From Chryseolinea lacunae (GTDB taxonomy: Bacteria > Bacteroidota > Bacteroidia > Cytophagales > Cyclobacteriaceae): a stretch of 64,000 nucleotides of DNA. This document shows, piece by piece, positions 1 to 9,023 of this stretch. The stretch's first letter is position 1. The number at the start of each line of letters is the position of its first letter. The DNA lies in contig NZ_JAERRB010000012.1 of assembly GCF_016735595.1 (NCBI RefSeq), forward strand, positions 186,001 through 250,000, in the 5' to 3' direction. The notes under the pieces were generated by a model that made no database searches, had not been told where the DNA came from, and saw only the letters and a list, made by a program, of their open reading frames with translations. The position numbers were made by a program, and so were the translations under genes.

Positions 1-3000
1 ATCCGGCATTCATCAACGTTTGCAGGTTGCCCGCTCCCACCTGGTTGCAAGAGCACACCAGTTTGCCAATGACCGGCTCCGCCGCCTTGCCCGACCGAAG
101 CAACTGCATGCGCCGCTCCGACAACTCCGTTCCATTCTCGATGAGCGACTTAAACTCTGCAAACTCACGCTTGTCGCCAATAAGGATGGCACCTACCAGG
201 CGGTCGTCTTTAATGATACACTTTTTATAATAGCGCAGCGACTTGTCGATGAATAAAATTTCGTCGTAGCCTTTTTCGTTTGCCGGAATTTCGGCAAGCC
301 CGATGGAGCACAGATCCAGTCCCGACAATTTCAAAATGTTCATGGGCACGGCGCCGTCGTATTGGCTTTGTGCGTCACCATAAAGGAAACGGGCCAGCAC
401 ATCGGCCTGCTTCTCGGCGGCGGAGGTGATGCCCAACGTTTTGCCACAATGTTCTGCAATTTCGCCCACGGCAAAAACATCGGGGTCGCTGGTTTGAAGA
501 TAGTCGTTCACCAGGATGCCGCGTGCCGATTCGATGCCGGCCTCCATGGCAAATTCAATGTTGGGGCGTGTGCCCACAGCATAGACCAGCGCGTCCACCA
601 GAATTGTTTTGCCGCTGCGCAGGTGCGTCACCAGCTTCTCGGTTTGCTCGTCGAACAACACCGATTGCACCTGGTCGTTGATGTAGACGGCGATGTCGCT
701 TTCTTCCACAAAGTCGAGCAGCAGCTCTCCTGCCACACGATCAATCTGCCGTTCCATGAGGCGGCTCCCCAACTGAAGAATGGAAACCGAAACATCCATC
801 TCGCGCAACGACGCGGCCAGTTCCAATCCCAGCAATCCACCGCCGATGATGAGCACATGGCCGTTTCGCTTCACATGACTCTTCAGCCGGTCGGCATCGT
901 TGCGCGTGCGCATGGTGAACACGCCAGGCAATTTGATGGGCGCATCGTTGGGCACGTGCGCGCGTGTGCCGGTGGCCAGTATAAGTTTGTCGTAGGGATG
1001 CGCTTCTCCATAGCGATCGATGGCAACTTTGTCTTTTCGATTCAGTTCAACAATTTCATTCTCCAGGTGTATCGAAACATTCAATGCTTCAAACTCACCG
1101 GCCTGAAATTTCTGAAGCTTTTCCCACGTCAGGTTTTCATTCACATATTCGGGCAACAACACGCGGTTGTAGAAGGCGTCTTTTTCTTTCGATATGACCA
1201 CGATCTCGTCTTCCAGATTCAGTCCGCGATAGGTGCAAATGAAACGATAGGCTGCTGCACCGGCGCCGACCACTAAAATTCTTTCTACTGGTTTTCGATA
1301 AGCCTCCACCGCGACCGCGGAAAATTTGAAGTCAGGTTCCTTGGAAATCGGATCAACAAGCGAGCTGGTCACGTTGTTGGCGCGTGCCAGATCATTGGTC
1401 ATGTTGCGTCCCCAGTGCATGGGCAAAAACACGACGCCCTGTTTTATTTCATCGGTGATTCTGGCGCACACCCGTGTTTCGCCGCGCGCGTTCCGGATCA
1501 CCACGGGGTCACCATTCCGAATGTTGCGCGCGGTGGCGTCGTAGGGATGTATTTCCAGAAAGGGTTTGTCGATGTGTTGACGCAGGCGATTCACTTTGCC
1601 CGTCTTCGTCATGGTGTGCCATTGGTCGCGTATCCGCCCCGTGGTGAGAATGAGCGGATAGTCTTCGGTGACCGGCTCCGATAAATTTTCGGGTGCGCCA
1701 AGCGGAAAAAATTTCGCTTTGCCCGAAGTGGTATAGAATGTATGATCTGTGAAAAGACGCGACGTGCCTTTGTGACCGGGCGAAGGCACTGGCCATTGCA
1801 CCGTGCCCTCGGCCTTCAATCGATCGTAGGTCAAACCACTGATGTCGATGTTGGTGCCCTTGGTGAGGCGTGTGTGTTCGGCAAAAATTTCAGCGGGCGA
1901 TGCATAATCAAATCCTGCAAAGCCCATGGCTTTTGCAAACCTGCAAAGGATCTCGGCGTCGGCACGTGCTTCGCCGGGAGGAGCAACAATTTTGCTGAGG
2001 TGACTGATACGTCGCTCGGAGTTAGTCATGGTCCCCTCCTTCTCGAAGTGACCGGCCGCGGGAAGAATGAGGTCGGCAAACTGCAAGGTGTCCGAGCGGC
2101 GCGAAATATCCTGCACCACCACGAAGCGTGCATTCTTCATGGCCGCTTCGGCGCGCTTCAGGTCGGGCAAGCTCACCATCGGATTGGTGCAGATAATCCA
2201 CACCGCTTTCAGGTCGCCACGCTCCAACGCTTCAATCATTTGCGTGGCCGTGTAGCCGGGCTTGTCCGAAATAGAATTCACGCCCCAGAACGTGGCCACC
2301 TCTTCGCGATGTTTTGGATTGGCGATGCTGCGGTGTGCGGCTAGCATGGTGGCCAGCCCGCCCACTTCGCGTCCACCCATGGCGTTGGGCTGGCCCGTGA
2401 GCGAGAACGGACCTGAGCCGGGTTTGCCGATGTGGCCGGTGATGAGGTTTAGGCTGATCAGTGAAAAGTTCTTCTTCACGCCAATCACGCTCTGATTCAA
2501 TCCCATGGCCCACAACGTGAGAAATCCCTTCGACGCAGCGATGTAGGACGCGGCCAGGCGGATGTCGCTTTCGGCCACTTCGCAATGCTTCGCCGCTTCG
2601 GCCACCGTGTATTGAAACACGGACGCGCGATAATCTTCAAAGGCTTCGGTGTGTTGTTGAATGAAGGTGTAGTCTACGTCCCCATTTTCGATGAGCACAC
2701 GGGCAATGGCATTGTAGAGATAGATGTCGGTGCCGGGCAACAATTGCAAATGCAGGTCGGCGTTGGCCACCGTTTGCGTTTTGCGCGGATCGACGATGAT
2801 GAGTTTTACGTCCGGATTGTTTTGTTTGTGCGCTTCGATGCGGCGGAACAAAATGGGATGACACCATGCCGGGTTGGCGCCGGCAATCAAAAAACAGTCG
2901 GCCAGTTCAATGTCTTCATACGACACGGGCACGGCATCTTCGCCCAGCATGTTGGTGTAGGCGGCCACGGCGCTGCTCATGCACAGGCGCGAGTTGGTGT

Positions 3001-3406
3001 CGATGTTGTTGGTGCCCAGAAAACCTTTCACCAGTTTGTTGGCCACATAGTATTCTTCTGTGAGGCACTGCCCGGAAACATAAAAGCCTACGGAGTCGGG
3101 TCCGTAGGTTTTGATGAGTGAGGCAAACACGGCCGCGGCGCGCTGCATGGCAACGTCCCACGACACACGCTCCAGCGGATGACTTTTGCTTCGGCGCATT
3201 TCCGGATACAGCAGCCGGTCGCTCAGGTCGCCCATGGCATACTGCAGGTTCATGCCTTTGGAACACAACATGCCGCGGTTCACCGGGTGCTCTTTGTCGC
3301 CTTCCAGCACAAGGTTGTCTTTCCGGTCTTTCTTCACCGTCATGCCACAGCCTACGCCGCAGTAGGAGCATGTGGTTTTATAGCTGGTGTGGTGTTCGTT
3401 CTGCAT
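1..3406 (-). CDS. nasA: Assimilatory nitrate reductase fused to NAD(P)H/FAD reductase (3' end outside window)
   Basis: This gene reduces nitrate to nitrite with a molybdopterin cofactor. It opens with ATG at 3406 and reads without a stop to the left edge (about 1,135 residues seen). Cys13, Cys16, Cys20 and Cys48 form the N-terminal [4Fe-4S] motif; Cys142 in an SRLCMSS context is the expected Mo ligand. There is no twin-arginine signal, so it should be cytoplasmic and assimilatory. From about residue 700 a second module begins: an FAD-binding GAGAAA loop near 705 and an NAD(P)-binding GGGLLG loop near 848, resembling the N-terminal half of NirB. At about 1117 a CSC motif starts what looks like a BFD-type [2Fe-2S] domain. 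The fusion suggests one polypeptide carries electrons from NAD(P)H to nitrate (inference). It is the last visible gene of a narK-porin-reductase run, 50 bp after the porin. Confidence 0.93.
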   Translation of the reverse strand, partial: MQNEHHTSYKTTCSYCGVGCGMTVKKDRKDNLVLEGDKEHPVNRGMLCSKGMNLQYAMGDLSDRLLYPEMRRSKSHPLERVSWDVAMQRAAAVFASLIKTYGPDSVGFYVSGQCLTEEYYVANKLVKGFLGTNNIDTNSRLCMSSAVAAYTNMLGEDAVPVSYEDIELADCFLIAGANPAWCHPILFRRIEAHKQNNPDVKLIIVDPRKTQTVANADLHLQLLPGTDIYLYNAIARVLIENGDVDYTFIQQHTEAFEDYRASVFQYTVAEAAKHCEVAESDIRLAASYIAASKGFLTLWAMGLNQSVIGVKKNFSLISLNLITGHIGKPGSGPFSLTGQPNAMGGREVGGLATMLAAHRSIANPKHREEVATFWGVNSISDKPGYTATQMIEALERGDLKAVWIICTNPMVSLPDLKRAEAAMKNARFVVVQDISRRSDTLQFADLILPAAGHFEKEGTMTNSERRISHLSKIVAPPGEARADAEILCRFAKAMGFAGFDYASPAEIFAEHTRLTKGTNIDISGLTYDRLKAEGTVQWPVPSPGHKGTSRLFTDHTFYTTSGKAKFFPLGAPENLSEPVTEDYPLILTTGRIRDQWHTMTKTGKVNRLRQHIDKPFLEIHPYDATARNIRNGDPVVIRNARGETRVCARITDEIKQGVVFLPMHWGRNMTNDLARANNVTSSLVDPISKEPDFKFSAVAVEAYRKPVERILVVGAGAAAYRFICTYRGLNLEDEIVVISKEKDAFYNRVLLPEYVNENLTWEKLQKFQAGEFEALNVSIHLENEIVELNRKDKVAIDRYGEAHPYDKLILATGTRAHVPNDAPIKLPGVFTMRTRNDADRLKSHVKRNGHVLIIGGGLLGLELAASLREMDVSVSILQLGSRLMERQIDRVAGELLLDFVEESDIAVYINDQVQSVLFDEQTEKLVTHLRSGKTILVDALVYAVGTRPNIEFAMEAGIESARGILVNDYLQTSDPDVFAVGEIAEHCGKTLGITSAAEKQADVLARFLYGDAQSQYDGAVPMNILKLSGLDLCSIGLAEIPANEKGYDEILFIDKSLRYYKKCIIKDDRLVGAILIGDKREFAEFKSLIENGTELSERRMQLLRSGKAAEPVIGKLVCSCNQVGAGNLQTLMNAG

Positions 3407-3456
3407 CGTGAAAGCGTTAGCGCGTTGTCAATGTTCCGACCTCTGTTATCTGTTTG

Positions 3457-4842
3457 TCATTTCAACTTTCCTCCCAACACCGCTTCGGGGCGGATGGCCA
3501 GCATCACATAGCCCCATTGCGAAAAGCGATCGGCGTTTTTGATGTTCTTCACATGCACCGACGACAGGGTTTGCGTCGACGCCGTGAACGAATAGCCGCC
3601 TTCGATGGTAATGATTTTGGTGAGCGCATAGTTGAATGTAAAATCCACTTCGGTGCCCAGTGTTTTCGAGAGCAGAACGCCGCTTTCGTCGGTCACGGCA
3701 TGGGGCAATGCAAACCGGTGCACGTCGAGCGTGAGTGTGAAATTGTCTTTCACTTTGTAGCGCGACTTCACATAGGTGTCAAGCAAGCCGCTGGGGCCAA
3801 AGCCATCGGCTACATAAAAGTAATCCATATATCCCCAGAACTTGTGCGGAGTGCCATAGAGCGGATCGAAGCGCTGATATTTTGCAGCAGGGTCCGATCC
3901 GTTGTTGCCCGAGGTGAGGTCCACTCCGGGACCAACGCTGAACTTCGGCGTGACGGCATACAATGCGGACAACGACAGGAAGTATTCATCCAGCGATGTT
4001 CCTTCACGATAGTGGCCACCCTGATAAAATCCGTCGGCCGTCAGCGCAATTTTCTTCAGGGCCGTGCCCACAAAGTGACTGCCCACGGTGAAGCGGCTCC
4101 ACACGCCCTGGTCGTAGATCGGAGTTTTTTTGTCGGTGTCGGTCGGTGCAAAATGAAATTTACTGAAGTCGTCTTTGAACGCCAGGGCCGAAATGGTTCC
4201 GAACTTCAACTTTTTGGCGGCATAGAGAAATTGCATGGATTTATACATCGCACCAATGCCGTTGGTGCCTGCGGTATAGCCGGTAGGGATGCCGTTGTAG
4301 GCTGTGTTTGATTTACGTTCTGCATTCTGATTGAATGCGGCACCGAGGTGGGCGGTCCAGCCGTTGTGTTCAAATTTCAGCAGGGCGGCGTCGTGGCGGC
4401 GGGCCTGTTGCAGCCAGTCGAGGTTGCCCAGCAGGCGCACGTCGTCGTATACCAACTCCTGACGGCCGATTTTGAGTGAAAAGTTTTTCACCACTTTGCC
4501 CGTATCCACGAGGCTGATCTCGCCCCAGGCCTCGTGCACCATGAAGCCGTCGTAGGCATCGGTGGTGGTGCGGTTAATGGTTGACGCGTCCTGGCCCCAC
4601 ACGCGCACGTCCTGCAACGATGCGTAGACTTTGAAGCGGTAGCCTGCATAGCCAATGTTGATGCGTGTGCGCTGCGAGGTGAACACAGCCGGCACCGTGT
4701 CGCGCACGGAGGGACTGCCCTGGCCGTCGCGCACTTCGGTGCGCGTGCGCAACTGGCCCGAAATCGTAAGCTGTGCGTGTAGCCCTGAGGTAACAAAAAG
4801 ACCACAGGCGACGAGGAAGTATATTCGGTATTGATTTTTCAT
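3457..4842 (-). CDS. Alginate-export-type outer-membrane beta-barrel (putative nitrate porin)
   Basis: 461 residues with a Sec signal peptide ending near HAQ (about residue 24). The rest is alternating beta-strand sequence with many aromatic strand ends, and conserved stretches such as GRQELVYDD and LDWLQQARRHDA, typical of the alginate_exp (AlgE-like) family of outer-membrane channels. It lies 21 bp after the narK-like gene and 50 bp before the nitrate reductase, so all three are probably co-transcribed. Family members are usually annotated as alginate export proteins, but no alginate genes are near. I infer an outer-membrane channel for nitrate or nitrite. The substrate is not proven by sequence. 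Confidence 0.8.
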   Translation of the reverse strand: MKNQYRIYFLVACGLFVTSGLHAQLTISGQLRTRTEVRDGQGSPSVRDTVPAVFTSQRTRINIGYAGYRFKVYASLQDVRVWGQDASTINRTTTDAYDGFMVHEAWGEISLVDTGKVVKNFSLKIGRQELVYDDVRLLGNLDWLQQARRHDAALLKFEHNGWTAHLGAAFNQNAERKSNTAYNGIPTGYTAGTNGIGAMYKSMQFLYAAKKLKFGTISALAFKDDFSKFHFAPTDTDKKTPIYDQGVWSRFTVGSHFVGTALKKIALTADGFYQGGHYREGTSLDEYFLSLSALYAVTPKFSVGPGVDLTSGNNGSDPAAKYQRFDPLYGTPHKFWGYMDYFYVADGFGPSGLLDTYVKSRYKVKDNFTLTLDVHRFALPHAVTDESGVLLSKTLGTEVDFTFNYALTKIITIEGGYSFTASTQTLSSVHVKNIKNADRFSQWGYVMLAIRPEAVLGGKLK

Positions 4843-4863
4843 AGGGTAAGGATTTGGAGGGTC

Positions 4864-6189
4864 TCAGGCGTTCACCTTTTCGTAGGCAGGTTGCAACTCG
4901 GCATTTTGAACCTCTACGGTTTCTTTCGGAAGGCTCAGCAGGAAGGAAATGACCGACACTGCCACAACTGCAACACCTATGATGAACAAACTTTCGCGAT
5001 ACGAAAGACCTTCCGACTTGAACAGAAATCCGGCCAGCACCGCACCCACGTTTCCACCCGCGCCCACAATGCCCGACACCATGCCGATGGCGCGCTTGTT
5101 AATGAAGGGCACGACAGAATAGGTTGCGCCGTTCGACATTTTCAAAAACAACGCGAAGCCCAGCATGGCGGCAATGGCCAGCGGAAGCACTTCAATGGCC
5201 GAGAACAACATCAACCCCAGTCCTTCCAACAGCAGGAAAGCGCTCAGAATAACGATGCGTCCTTTCAACCCGAATTTTTTTCCGGCCTTGTCGCCGAAGA
5301 TGCCGCCCAGGGCGCGTGCAAAAATGTTCATCATACCAAACAAGCCCGCAATGATGCCGGCCTCTTTCAATCCCAAATGAAAATTGTCGACGAAGTAGAG
5401 CGTAGCAATGTTGTCGATGGTGATCTCAATGCCAAAGCAGGCACCATAGGCGAGAAACAGACCCCACACGCGATAGTCTTTGCAGATGGTCCAGAAGCTT
5501 TCGCTGCTTTTGGTTTTGGCCTGATAGTTTGGATCGTTCTTGCGCAAGTCGGCCAGGTTTCCGGCAGGTGTGTCTTGCGTGAAGAAATAATAGACAAACC
5601 CCATAATGAACAACGCCAGCCCCGGCACCACCATGCTATAGCGCCACGCGGTGGCATCGAGATAGCCCATGCCGATGAACGCGCCAAATACCAGCGGCAT
5701 CACGATGAGGGTAACGCCCCCGCCCATGTTGCCCCAGCCCGCGGCGGTAGCATTCGCAGTACCTACCACGTTGGGCGCAAACATCACAGAGGTGTGATAT
5801 TGCGTGATCACAAACGAAGCGCCGATCACCCCAATGGCCAGGCGAAAAAGCAGAAACGATTCATAGCTGTTGCTGAACCCGATGAACATGACGGGCAACG
5901 ATCCCAACAGCAACAACGCCGAGTAGGAAATGCGCGGCCCGATCTTGTCGCACAGCCACCCGAACAACAGACGGGCAAAAATGGTGATAGCCACCGAAGC
6001 AATGATGATGTTACCGATCTGGCCTTTGGTGAGGCCCAGGTCTTCTCGCACCACGGGCATGAGCGGCGCAATGCCGAACCATCCGAAGAAGCAAAGGAAA
6101 AACGTAATCCACGTGAGGTGGAACGTGCGCATGGGCACACTCTTGAAATCAAGCAGGTTGATTTTGGAAGCTGGGGTTAGTGCATTCAT
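4864..6189 (-). CDS. narK: MFS nitrate/nitrite transporter, NarK/NasA type
   Basis: 441 residues, about 12 membrane segments, major facilitator superfamily. The segment GWGNMGGG (roughly residue 150) is the nitrate-signature glycine-rich motif of NarK/NRT2 carriers, and the GWLCDKIGPR loop is the MFS motif between helices 2 and 3. It imports nitrate and/or exchanges nitrite at the inner membrane. It is the first gene of the minus-strand run that continues with an outer-membrane channel and the nitrate reductase. The upstream region contains paired TACGTA motifs only 6-22 bp before the ATG. No obvious Shine-Dalgarno sequence is present, as is common in Bacteroidota. Confidence 0.92.
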   Translation of the reverse strand: MNALTPASKINLLDFKSVPMRTFHLTWITFFLCFFGWFGIAPLMPVVREDLGLTKGQIGNIIIASVAITIFARLLFGWLCDKIGPRISYSALLLLGSLPVMFIGFSNSYESFLLFRLAIGVIGASFVITQYHTSVMFAPNVVGTANATAAGWGNMGGGVTLIVMPLVFGAFIGMGYLDATAWRYSMVVPGLALFIMGFVYYFFTQDTPAGNLADLRKNDPNYQAKTKSSESFWTICKDYRVWGLFLAYGACFGIEITIDNIATLYFVDNFHLGLKEAGIIAGLFGMMNIFARALGGIFGDKAGKKFGLKGRIVILSAFLLLEGLGLMLFSAIEVLPLAIAAMLGFALFLKMSNGATYSVVPFINKRAIGMVSGIVGAGGNVGAVLAGFLFKSEGLSYRESLFIIGVAVVAVSVISFLLSLPKETVEVQNAELQPAYEKVNA

Positions 6190-6194
6190 TTTAT

Positions 6195-6245
6195 TACGTA
6201 TTTTGTACGTAATAAAAATAAGTAAATAGCTAAGTATTTTACGTA
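6195..6245. promoter_or_regulatory. TACGTA-type paired operator upstream of narK
   Basis: TACGTA occurs at 6195-6200, 6206-6211 and 6240-6245 in an AT-rich intergenic stretch; a further copy lies at 6304-6309. The first two are inverted half-sites separated by 5 bp. The same motif recurs before the kinase gene and between nirB and cobA. I infer binding by the NarL-type regulator encoded next door. Confidence 0.5.
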
Positions 6246-6313
6246 TTTATACTTAATTTATTTACTTAATCGTGTGCAGGGCTTCGAAAATCGATTGCAG
6301 GACTACGTAGTTT

Positions 6314-6976
6314 TTAGAGCAGATTTTCCTTCACAGCCTTGTTCACCATATCCACCGCGTTGTTCACCTCCAGTTTCTTCATGATGTTGAACCGGTGGGT
6401 CTCGATGGTGCGCACGCTTTTGCTCAATGAGTCGGCAATTTCCTTGTTGTGTTTTCCGTCGATAACCAGCCCAAGAATTTCCTTCTCCCGTTTGGTGAGG
6501 TGGTACTGATCGTCCTTCTGCGTCGGTGCTGGGGCAGACGTGTAAGGCTTCGTGTGCAGGAGGCGATTGGCCAGCACGTTGGAAACGCCGCCGCTAAAGT
6601 ATTTTGTTCCCCCGTGAATTTGTTTCAGGGCTTTGATAAATTCATTCTTGTCGGTGTCTTTCAGCAGATAGCCATAGGCTCCCGCATCCAAAGCCTGCAA
6701 TACATACTCCTCCGAATCGTGCATGGAAAGGATCACGGCCTTGCTGCCGGGCGAATAGCTTTTCAGTTTGGCCGCAGCCTCCAAGCCTGTCATGTTGGGC
6801 ATGCGGATGTCGAGCACAACGATATCGGGCTTCAAGGTCTTGGCGGTTTCGAGGGCTTCGTTGCCATCGCCGGCTTCACCAATAACGCGGATGTCGTTTT
6901 CCGATTCCAGCATGGCTTTGATGCCATTGCGCACCAGCACGTGGTCGTCGGCAAGCACTATGTTGATTTTACTCAT
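6314..6976 (-). CDS. NarL/LuxR-family response regulator
   Basis: 220 residues. The receiver domain (1-120) has the acidic pair ADD near residues 9-11, the phospho-acceptor Asp56 in VVLDIRMP and the conserved Lys in LLKD (about 106). A LuxR-type helix-turn-helix (about 155-215) follows, with LTKREKEIL and RTIETHRFNIMKKL. It lies 28 bp downstream of the histidine kinase on the same strand, so the two form a cognate pair. Position between the kinase and the narK run makes it the likely nitrate-responsive activator of the locus. NarL-family regulators bind TAC-start heptamers, which fits the TACGTA motifs found in several promoters here. Confidence 0.93.
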   Translation of the reverse strand: MSKINIVLADDHVLVRNGIKAMLESENDIRVIGEAGDGNEALETAKTLKPDIVVLDIRMPNMTGLEAAAKLKSYSPGSKAVILSMHDSEEYVLQALDAGAYGYLLKDTDKNEFIKALKQIHGGTKYFSGGVSNVLANRLLHTKPYTSAPAPTQKDDQYHLTKREKEILGLVIDGKHNKEIADSLSKSVRTIETHRFNIMKKLEVNNAVDMVNKAVKENLL

Positions 6977-7004
6977 GGATATGTGGGGGTTGTCTGTTTG
7001 TTGC

Positions 7005-8852
7005 TTATGCTTCTTCTACCAGCACCGGGTTTCGGATGGGCACCGTCAGCGCCACCGTAGTGCCTTGCCCGGGCGCTGACTGGATGTCGAGTTTCCCGTT
7101 CACGTATTCGGTGCGTTCATACATGTTGAAAAATCCGCGGCCCGATTCAATGTTCACGCTGCGGGCTTCCACAATTTTCGCATCAAAGCCGCGGCCTTCG
7201 TCTTTCACCACAATGAGCAATTGACTGTCGTTGTGCTGCAACACCACTTCAATGGCGTCGGCGCCGGAATATTTAATGGCATTGTTGATGGCCTCCTGGA
7301 TGATGCGGAAGATGTTGTTCTCAATTTTCTGTGGCAGTCGTTCCATCTCGCCTGCAGTTTTATAGACAAGGCGGATGTCGGTGAGCTTCGCGATTTCGTG
7401 GATAAACACTTTCAACGCTGCCTGCAATCCATAGTCACCCAACACCGTCGGCTTGAGGTTGAATGTGACGCGACGTACTTCCTTGATCACATCCTTTATC
7501 AAATGATCGACTTCCGAAATTTTCTGACTAGCATTTTTGCTTTCCTTCACATCGATGGATTCGATCTGGTATTTCAGCGAGGTGAGCATCTGCCCGATGC
7601 CGTCGTGAATGTCCATGGCAATGCGTTTGCGTTCTTCCTCCTGCCCTTCCAGGATCAGCACCGACCGGAACTTCTGCTGGTTAATCATCTTCTCTATTTC
7701 GGCGCGGTTCTTCCGGTTCATGTTTTGTTCGGCTAACTTGCGCTCGGTCATGTTCGACCCCAGCACCAGCAGTTCGTCAACATCGCCCTGTGCATCATAG
7801 ACAGGTTGAATGATCAGCGAAACCCAGCATTCCTTTTTTGTTGTATCGAGAAACCTGAGTTCGCCCTGCCATGCGTTTCCATCGGCTACGGTTTCCACCA
7901 CTTCATCCATCCAGTCGTCGGGCAACACCATGCCGCTGAACAGTTCGGCAATGCGCATGCCTTTGCCGTCGTGATGTTCTGTTAATGGCGCGAACGCTTC
8001 CGACACGAATGTGACGTTGCCGCCTTTGTCGGCTTTCGCAAACAGGCGTGGATTTTCCACCGGCTTGTTGATGACGGAGAGTTGTTCGTATGATTTTTCG
8101 AGCGACGCATACAGCGCGCCTACCTCGGTGAGCAGCTTACGCGAATTTTTTTCCGACGCCCTGAGCTTGTTCACCGTGCGGCTCACCTGAATGGCCGTGG
8201 GCCGGAAGATGAAGACCACCTCAAGCGTAATGACAAACAACGAGATGAAGAGCAGCAGATATTCCATGCGCCGGAGCGAATCAATTTTCTCGTTTGCTTC
8301 CTTGGCATATTGACGAACCAGCGCATCCATGCCCATGAGAAAGCGGCCTTCGTGCTGCAGTATGGTTTGCACATCGGCATCCAGCAGTGGCATCGGGGCC
8401 TGTAGATCTTTTTTTAGTTGCGCCACAATGCGTTCAGCACTTTTGTGAATGTTGAGAAACGGATCTGAGATTTCGCTGAACAAGGCTATCACCGTGGCGC
8501 TGTTGTGACCGGGAAGATGAAGGCTGTCGTTGCCATTTTGCAATCCCTCCTGCGACAGTTTCCAGAGTTGTGTGGCGCGCCAAAGGTCTTCGCGAATAGC
8601 ACTCCGTTTTTCCAGAGACTGCCCGTCTTTCAAAAACAAAACGGTCTTGCTGATTTTTTGACTGAGCATCCGTTGTCTCCCCGCCACGTTCACCACCTGC
8701 GAGTCGCTGAACTGGTCGCGCAAATGTTGCTGCACCAGCACCTGCCCCACCACCGAAACAATGGCGATGGCACTCAACGCCAGGATATACCACGTGCCCA
8801 AACGACTGAATTTCAGGGTTGGCTTGTGTTCGGGGTTGAATTTTAAGTCCAT
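7005..8852 (-). CDS. NarX-like sensor histidine kinase with PilJ-type nitrate-sensor domain
   Basis: 615 residues. A transmembrane helix (about 21-40) is followed by a periplasmic PilJ/NarX-type domain with NVAGRQRMLSQKISK at residues 55-69, which resembles the P-box of NarX/NarQ where nitrate binds. A second transmembrane helix (198-216), a coiled linker and a PAS domain (about 265-370) follow. The HisKA_3 dimerisation helix has EEERKRIAMDIHD with the phospho-acceptor His416. The ATPase domain shows the N-box NNAIKYSG (523-530), DEGRGFD and GRGFFNMYER. It acts at the inner membrane and should phosphorylate the response regulator 28 bp downstream. The promoter side carries two 10-bp direct repeats containing TACGTA, suggesting autoregulation. 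Confidence 0.92.
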   Translation of the reverse strand: MDLKFNPEHKPTLKFSRLGTWYILALSAIAIVSVVGQVLVQQHLRDQFSDSQVVNVAGRQRMLSQKISKTVLFLKDGQSLEKRSAIREDLWRATQLWKLSQEGLQNGNDSLHLPGHNSATVIALFSEISDPFLNIHKSAERIVAQLKKDLQAPMPLLDADVQTILQHEGRFLMGMDALVRQYAKEANEKIDSLRRMEYLLLFISLFVITLEVVFIFRPTAIQVSRTVNKLRASEKNSRKLLTEVGALYASLEKSYEQLSVINKPVENPRLFAKADKGGNVTFVSEAFAPLTEHHDGKGMRIAELFSGMVLPDDWMDEVVETVADGNAWQGELRFLDTTKKECWVSLIIQPVYDAQGDVDELLVLGSNMTERKLAEQNMNRKNRAEIEKMINQQKFRSVLILEGQEEERKRIAMDIHDGIGQMLTSLKYQIESIDVKESKNASQKISEVDHLIKDVIKEVRRVTFNLKPTVLGDYGLQAALKVFIHEIAKLTDIRLVYKTAGEMERLPQKIENNIFRIIQEAINNAIKYSGADAIEVVLQHNDSQLLIVVKDEGRGFDAKIVEARSVNIESGRGFFNMYERTEYVNGKLDIQSAPGQGTTVALTVPIRNPVLVEEA

Positions 8853-8892
8853 ATACGTAGCAATTTACGCAAAATATGCCGGATATACGTAG
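8851..8892. promoter_or_regulatory. Two ATATACGTAG direct repeats before the nitrate-sensor kinase
   Basis: ATATACGTAG occurs exactly at 8851-8860 and 8883-8892, 32 bp apart (about three helix turns), overlapping and just upstream of the kinase start at 8852. The core TACGTA is the same as in the other putative operators of the nitrate locus. Confidence 0.45.
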
Positions 8893-8954
8893 TTTGATTG
8901 GGTATTTCGTCGCGGGATTGGTAAGTAATTGCCTGGATCAAGAACGGCCGATAA

Positions 8955-8987
8955 CAAAAAGGTGCCATGCTCCTCAGCATGGCACCT
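8955..8987 (-). terminator. Rho-independent terminator after nirBD
   Basis: A 12-bp perfect stem (AGGTGCCATGCT at 8960-8971 with AGCATGGCACCT at 8976-8987) and a 4-base loop are followed, read on the minus strand, by a T-run. It lies about 35 bp past the nirD stop and separates nirBD from the kinase operon. Confidence 0.85.
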
Positions 8988-9023
8988 ACCCTAACGTTCC
9001 CTATCCTAAAACTACAACGGCAT

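Noticed and set aside
362-2585. Long plus-strand frames opposite the nitrate reductase
   Set aside because: They are antisense shadows; the minus strand reads as one continuous nitrate reductase with all cofactor motifs.
4831-6180. 449-residue plus-strand frame opposite the narK-like gene
   Set aside because: His/Gln/Arg-rich translation with no domains; the minus-strand MFS transporter explains the frame.
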